NCBI RefSeq assembly: GCF_001613305.1
Contig: NZ_BDCC01000053.1
Coordinates: 124,001-188,000, forward strand
Direction of reading: 5' to 3'
Source: Nocardia vaccinii NBRC 15922
Lineage (GTDB): Bacteria > Actinomycetota > Actinomycetes > Mycobacteriales > Mycobacteriaceae
DNA length: 64,000 nt
The notes under the pieces were generated by a model. The model ran no database searches. It worked only from the letters and a program-made list of their open reading frames with translations, and had not been told where the DNA came from. This document shows, piece by piece, positions 60,655 through 64,000 of the stretch; within the stretch, counting starts at the first letter, position 1; each line of letters starts with the position of its first letter. The translations under genes and the position numbers were made by a program.

Positions 60655-61476
60655 ATGAAGATCGGAGTCAACACCTTTCTGACCGACGAGGGCATCGTCG
60701 GTCCCGCACTTGGCCGGGCACTCGAAGAGCGGGGATTCGAATCGCTGTTCCTCGCCGAACATTCACATATCCCGGCCAGCCGGAAGACGCCGTATCCGGG
60801 CCGCGACGAGCTGCCCCGGCACTATTACCGCACGCTCGATCCGTTCGTCGCCTTCGGCGCCATCGCGGCCGCGACCGATCGCCTGGTTCTGGGCACCGGC
60901 GTCACGCTACTGATCCAGCGCGACGTCATCCACACCGCCAAGGAGGTGGCCAGCCTGGATCTGCTCTCCGGCGGCCGCGTCGTCTTCGGTGTCGGTGTCG
61001 GCTGGAATCGTGAGGAGATGGCCGATCACGGTACCGACCCCCGCACGCGCGGTGCGCTACTGGACGAACAGCTGGTCGCCATCCAGGCGATCTGGAGCGA
61101 GGACACTGCCGAATTCCACGGCGAATTCATCGATTTCGACCCCATTTACGCCTGGCCCAAACCCGTCCAACAACCTCATCCACCCATCTTCATCGGCGGT
61201 GGGGCGGCCGCCAGGGATCGCGCGACCCGCCTCGGCGTCGGCTGGATTCCCAACGGCGTCGCCACCCCCGCGGCCGTCACCGAACAACTGGCCGAATTCC
61301 GCACAACCGGCCTGCCGATCATGATCACCCCGGCCCCGGCCGATCCAGCAGTACTGGACGCCTATGCCGAGGCAGGCGTACAACGCGTAACCCTCGAACT
61401 CGGTACGGCCCCCGAAGCCGAAACCCTGCGCGCCCTCGACCAACTGGCAACACTCGCCGAGAAATACACCGATTAG
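60655..61476 (+). CDS. F420-dependent LLM-class oxidoreductase
   Basis: A 273-residue luciferase-like monooxygenase-fold protein of the TIGR03619-type F420 group. Visible: MKIGVNTFLTDEGIVGPALG, then LFLAEHSHIPASR, LVLGTGVTLLIQRDVIHTAK and SGGRVVFGVGVGWNREEM; WPKPVQQPHPPIFIGGG near residue 175. Likely uses F420 or FMN; substrate unknown. ATG 60655 was chosen as the family start; upstream frame to 60358 lies in the divergent promoter and the HAD gene. Confidence 0.9.
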   Translation: MKIGVNTFLTDEGIVGPALGRALEERGFESLFLAEHSHIPASRKTPYPGRDELPRHYYRTLDPFVAFGAIAAATDRLVLGTGVTLLIQRDVIHTAKEVASLDLLSGGRVVFGVGVGWNREEMADHGTDPRTRGALLDEQLVAIQAIWSEDTAEFHGEFIDFDPIYAWPKPVQQPHPPIFIGGGAAARDRATRLGVGWIPNGVATPAAVTEQLAEFRTTGLPIMITPAPADPAVLDAYAEAGVQRVTLELGTAPEAETLRALDQLATLAEKYTD

Positions 61477-61480
61477 GCTC

Positions 61481-61506
61481 GGTTCCTGTCACCGATCGCC
61501 GGAACC
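61481..61506. terminator. Small hairpin after the LLM gene
   Basis: GGTTCC (61481-61486) pairs with GGAACC (61501-61506) across a 14-nt loop, five bases after the stop. Weak terminator candidate. Confidence 0.3.
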
Positions 61507-61628
61507 CCGTGCCCGACACTCCGAATCACATGTTCGCCACAGGGTTCCGGCGGACCGGACGGCCGAACCCGTTCTCGCCTCTACCGCACGCAGTCGGCAC
61601 GAGCATCTCCCGTCATCCCATCGGAATC

Positions 61629-61799
61629 GAGCGTGCGGCACGAGCTGAACCGTTCGGGATCTGGGCGAACGTGATTCAGCTGGGCGGCATCGACACTTCG
61701 TTCGCCGACGCCGAACACCACACCTTCCACAGCGGACACCGCGACGGTCAGTACCACCAGTTCAGCACCGAGGCCGTCGACCGCCTCAGCCGCAACCTC
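61629..61799 (+). pseudogene. SDR remnant
   Basis: About 57 codons resembling the C-terminal half of an SDR: AEPFGIWANVIQLGGIDTSF (family GIxVxVIxPGGIxTxF) and HTFHSGHRDGQYHQFSTEAV. No TGxxxGxG or YxxxK is present, no start, and flanking sequence is not recognisable. A decayed gene in the 760-bp gap. Confidence 0.35.
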
Positions 61800-62035
61800 G
61801 TGGTTGGCACCGGATCGAGTCGCACGAATCATCCACCGGACTGCGACCGTCGAACGCCCGCGATCGTACTGCCGCATCGGCGGCGCGGCTCACATCATGC
61901 TCGGCCTGTGCGGGGCTGTGCCGGACCGGCTGTGGGACCGATTTCGTCCCCGCGATCGCAGCCAGATCCGATCGGTCGGCGAGCTACCGACAGGCGACCA
62001 TGTAAGTGCCACTCGCCGCTGGGAGCGGCGCTGCC

Positions 62036-62150
62036 GGCCCGATATCAGCGACCGTCGTCGCCGGGGGTTCTGCGTACCGCTGTCGCCACTATCCCGGCCC
62101 AGGCCGCCCGGGACGCTGTTTCACCCTCGTCGAACTCATCGCCATCGTCG
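62036..62150 (-). repeat. Degenerate duplicate of the TPR gene's 3' end
   Basis: GGCCCAGGCCGCCCGGGACG occurs at 62097-62116 and again at 62299-62318, with matching flanks on both sides (GTCGTCGCCGG at 62046-62056 and 62252-62262; CCCTCGTCGAACTC). The second copy is the end of the TPR gene, the first a decayed copy beyond its stop. Confidence 0.65.
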
Positions 62151-62240
62151 CACACGCGTCGGGACCGCAGGCCAGCCGCGCGGATCACCTTGCCGCGTGG
62201 CCTGTGGGAGCCTCACGCCTCGCTTGGTCGAGCCGCGAGA

Positions 62241-63917
62241 TCAGCGGCTGTCGTCGCCGGAGGTTGTCGGACCGGCGTCGTCACTGTCGCGGCCCAGGCC
62301 GCCCGGGACGATCTCGCCCTCGTCGAACTCGTCGTCCTCGTATCCTGCGGCGGCGAGTTCCTCGGCGCGCTCCTCGGCGTCGGTGTCGCCCTCGACGTCC
62401 GCGGCCGCCGCATTGAGGAACCATTTCAGGGCCTCGTCCGAGCGATCGGCGGCGAGCAGCGCCTCGGCGTAGGCATAGAACAAGCGCGCCGACGCCGGGC
62501 CGACCCTGGCCGGATCGAGCTCCGGCGTCTGGAGGGTCACGACGGCCTGGTCGTATTGGCCCAGATCCATGCGGGCACCGGCGACGACGATACGCAGTTC
62601 GGTGGCCTCGTCCGCGGTCAACTGCTGGGCCTCGTCGCTGCGGCCGAGTTCGATCGCCCGTTCCGGACGGCCGAGACCACGTTCACAATCGGCCATCACC
62701 GCGAGCAGACCGGCACCGCCGGACATCCGCCGCGCGGTGCGCAGTTCCGAGAGCGCCTCGGCCCATTCACCCGCGTGATAGGCGATGACACCGGCGGTCT
62801 CCCGAACCACCGCGATCCGCCCTGCGCGCTGCCGTGCGGCACGGGCGTGTTCGAGCGCGAGTTCCGGCTCATCCTCGATCAGGCGCGCGGCCATCACCAA
62901 ATGCCGGGCGACGGTCTCGGCATTGCCCTTGTCGAGACTCAGCAGGTCGCGCCGGACGCTCGAATCCAGGTCGATTGCCTGCACATCCTCGGGGAGTGCG
63001 GGCTCCTCCGGACGAGGCGGACGGCGATCTCCGCCACGTCCGCCGGCTGCGAATTGCGCACCCTCCCCGCCACGGCGACGGTCCGAGCCGAAATCACGGT
63101 CCGCACCGGGCCGGTCACCGCCCTGCCCGCGGCCGCGGTCACCGCCGTACGGGCGATCCGAGGCGCGCCCAGGCTCCGGCCGCCCAGCATCATCCTCGAA
63201 GGAACGCGCAGGTCCCCGGCGATCATCGCGACCCCGGCCACGATCGTAACCACCCGGACGATCGCCGTCCCGGCGTGGTCCACCGCCCTTGCGGTCGGGA
63301 CGACGTGCGTCCTCTCGACCGGAACCGCCGCGGTATCCACCCGTCGAGCGATCCCGATCCCGGCGATCATCATCCCGGTCGGCACCACCCGGCCGACCGG
63401 ATTCACGCCGCTCCCCGGTCCGGCCGAACCCGCCGCGATCACCACGGCCCTCCCGATCAGGTCCGCGACGGAACCCGCCACGGTCACCGGACTCGGCCTC
63501 ACCACGCCGGAAATCACCTTGGTCGCCGCGATCGGAGCCACCCCGCCGGAAACCCCCGCGATCATCGGGACCGGAGCTGCCCCGCTGGAAACCGCCACGA
63601 TCGTCCGGAGCGGACCCACCGCGCCGGAAACCGCCTCGGTCGCCGCCTTCCCGACCGCCGGAACCACCACGACCGGCGCCGCCCGTGCGATCCCCGGAAC
63701 CACGGTTCCGCTCGTACGGACGATTCGACTCGGTGCGGCCGGAATCGCCGCGATCGGAACCGGAGCGCCGGAAGCCGCCACCGGACCGCCGCTCACCACC
63801 GTGCCCGGCGTCCTCGCGCGGCGGATACTGCCGATCTTCGTCACGCCGCTCACCACCGGCGCCCTGGCCACCGCCGTTGCGGCGGAACGGTTTGCGACCG
63901 TCGTTCTGCTCCGACAC
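62241..63917 (-). CDS. TPR-repeat protein with RG-rich N-terminus (Rv1691 position)
   Basis: A 558-residue protein. Residues 1 to about 310 are Arg/Gly/Asp-rich and disordered with repeats such as RGGFRRGGSAPDDRGGFQRG. Residues 320-540 form helical TPR-like pairs (NAETVARHLVMAARLIEDEP, ALEHARAARQRAGRIAVVRE, SARLFYAYAEALLAADRSDE). The C-terminus is acidic (DAEERAEELAAAGYEDDEFD). GTG 63917 with GAAAGGGA upstream. M. tuberculosis Rv1691 lies at this place; its role is not established. The RG region suggests RNA or ribosome contact (inference). Confidence 0.85.
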   Translation of the reverse strand: MSEQNDGRKPFRRNGGGQGAGGERRDEDRQYPPREDAGHGGERRSGGGFRRSGSDRGDSGRTESNRPYERNRGSGDRTGGAGRGGSGGREGGDRGGFRRGGSAPDDRGGFQRGSSGPDDRGGFRRGGSDRGDQGDFRRGEAESGDRGGFRRGPDREGRGDRGGFGRTGERRESGRPGGADRDDDRRDRDRSTGGYRGGSGREDARRPDRKGGGPRRDGDRPGGYDRGRGRDDRRGPARSFEDDAGRPEPGRASDRPYGGDRGRGQGGDRPGADRDFGSDRRRGGEGAQFAAGGRGGDRRPPRPEEPALPEDVQAIDLDSSVRRDLLSLDKGNAETVARHLVMAARLIEDEPELALEHARAARQRAGRIAVVRETAGVIAYHAGEWAEALSELRTARRMSGGAGLLAVMADCERGLGRPERAIELGRSDEAQQLTADEATELRIVVAGARMDLGQYDQAVVTLQTPELDPARVGPASARLFYAYAEALLAADRSDEALKWFLNAAAADVEGDTDAEERAEELAAAGYEDDEFDEGEIVPGGLGRDSDDAGPTTSGDDSR

Positions 63918-64000
63918 GGTGGTCCCTTTCTCAACTCTGCTCGTACCCGGCCGCAGCGCACGCAGTGACGGGTGACCTGCGGGAGCGACCCGCACGATCA

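Larger units (their letters stand above)
61477..62240. other. Gene-poor gap with decayed sequence
   Basis: 764 bp between the LLM oxidoreductase and the TPR gene with no intact gene. It contains a weak terminator, an SDR remnant and a degenerate duplicate of the TPR gene's 3' end (each described separately). Long open frames across it are GC-driven shadows. Confidence 0.5.

Noticed and set aside
61509..63968. An 819-codon plus-strand open frame
   Set aside because: Most of it is antisense to the RG-rich TPR gene; its Thr/Ala/Pro runs are the complement of the repeats.

Overview
The window is high-GC actinobacterial chromosome, most likely from a mycolic-acid genus close to Nocardia or Rhodococcus. 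The main support is gene order. parA-scpA-scpB-rluB-cmk-der (20.2 to 13.8 kb) and xerD-nudix-pyrG-mctB/steB-steA-recN-nadK-tlyA-(small ORF)-HAD phosphatase-TPR protein (45.3 to 63.9 kb) follow, gene for gene, the Mycobacterium tuberculosis Rv1713 to Rv1691 order. GTG starts, 4-bp ATGA/GTGA overlaps and strong third-position GC are seen throughout. Most housekeeping genes lie on the minus strand.

Layout: 0-13.8 kb holds accessory metabolism: an MMPL transporter (5' end outside the window), an SDR and a P450 truncated head-to-head, an alpha/beta hydrolase, a TetR-endoglycoceramidase operon with a 24-bp palindromic operator, a single-chain biotin-dependent acyl-CoA carboxylase, a chagasin-type inhibitor, a type B carboxylesterase and a YggT protein. 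13.8-20.2 kb is the chromosome segregation/translation operon. 20.2-45.3 kb is inserted between parA and xerD, an interval that also varies in mycobacteria. Its first 18 kb (20.4-38.9 kb), bounded by copies of a dispersed repeat, is rich in alpha/beta hydrolases, MarR/AraC/LAL regulators, SDRs, a hemerythrin protein and a two-component system, and contains many broken genes plus IS21 and multicopper-oxidase scraps. Next come a ten-gene, fully overlapping gas vesicle operon (39.1-44.3 kb) and a CsbD stress gene. 45.3-55.9 kb returns to core genes. 55.9-59.5 kb is a second small insertion with a broken TetR, a truncated conserved gene, an APH-type kinase and two membrane proteins. 59.6-63.9 kb is core again (HAD phosphatase and an RGG-rich TPR protein, with an F420-type oxidoreductase between them).

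How genes work together: ParA/ScpA/ScpB serve chromosome partition and condensation; RluB, Der, TlyA, Cmk and PyrG serve ribosome maturation and nucleotide supply; SteA and MctB/SteB serve cell envelope and division; RecN and XerD serve recombination. The gas vesicle operon encodes structural proteins (A, J, S) and the accessory F, G, K, L, O, Y and Z proteins needed for a gas-filled protein shell; a nearby CsbD gene has a SigB/SigF-like promoter, suggesting stress control of the neighbourhood.

The most distinctive signals are: (i) three places where divergent gene pairs are joined with one or both 5' ends missing (2.74, 34.2 and 56.5 kb); (ii) a tiny coupled gene pair (56 and 79 aa) divergent from a large LAL regulator; (iii) the gas vesicle operon with disordered charged tails on the Y/Z proteins; and (iv) two housekeeping proteins (RluB and the TPR protein) with long RG-rich low-complexity N-termini. 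No tRNA, rRNA, CRISPR array or complete insertion sequence was seen. All functional calls come from reading the sequence; no database search was run.
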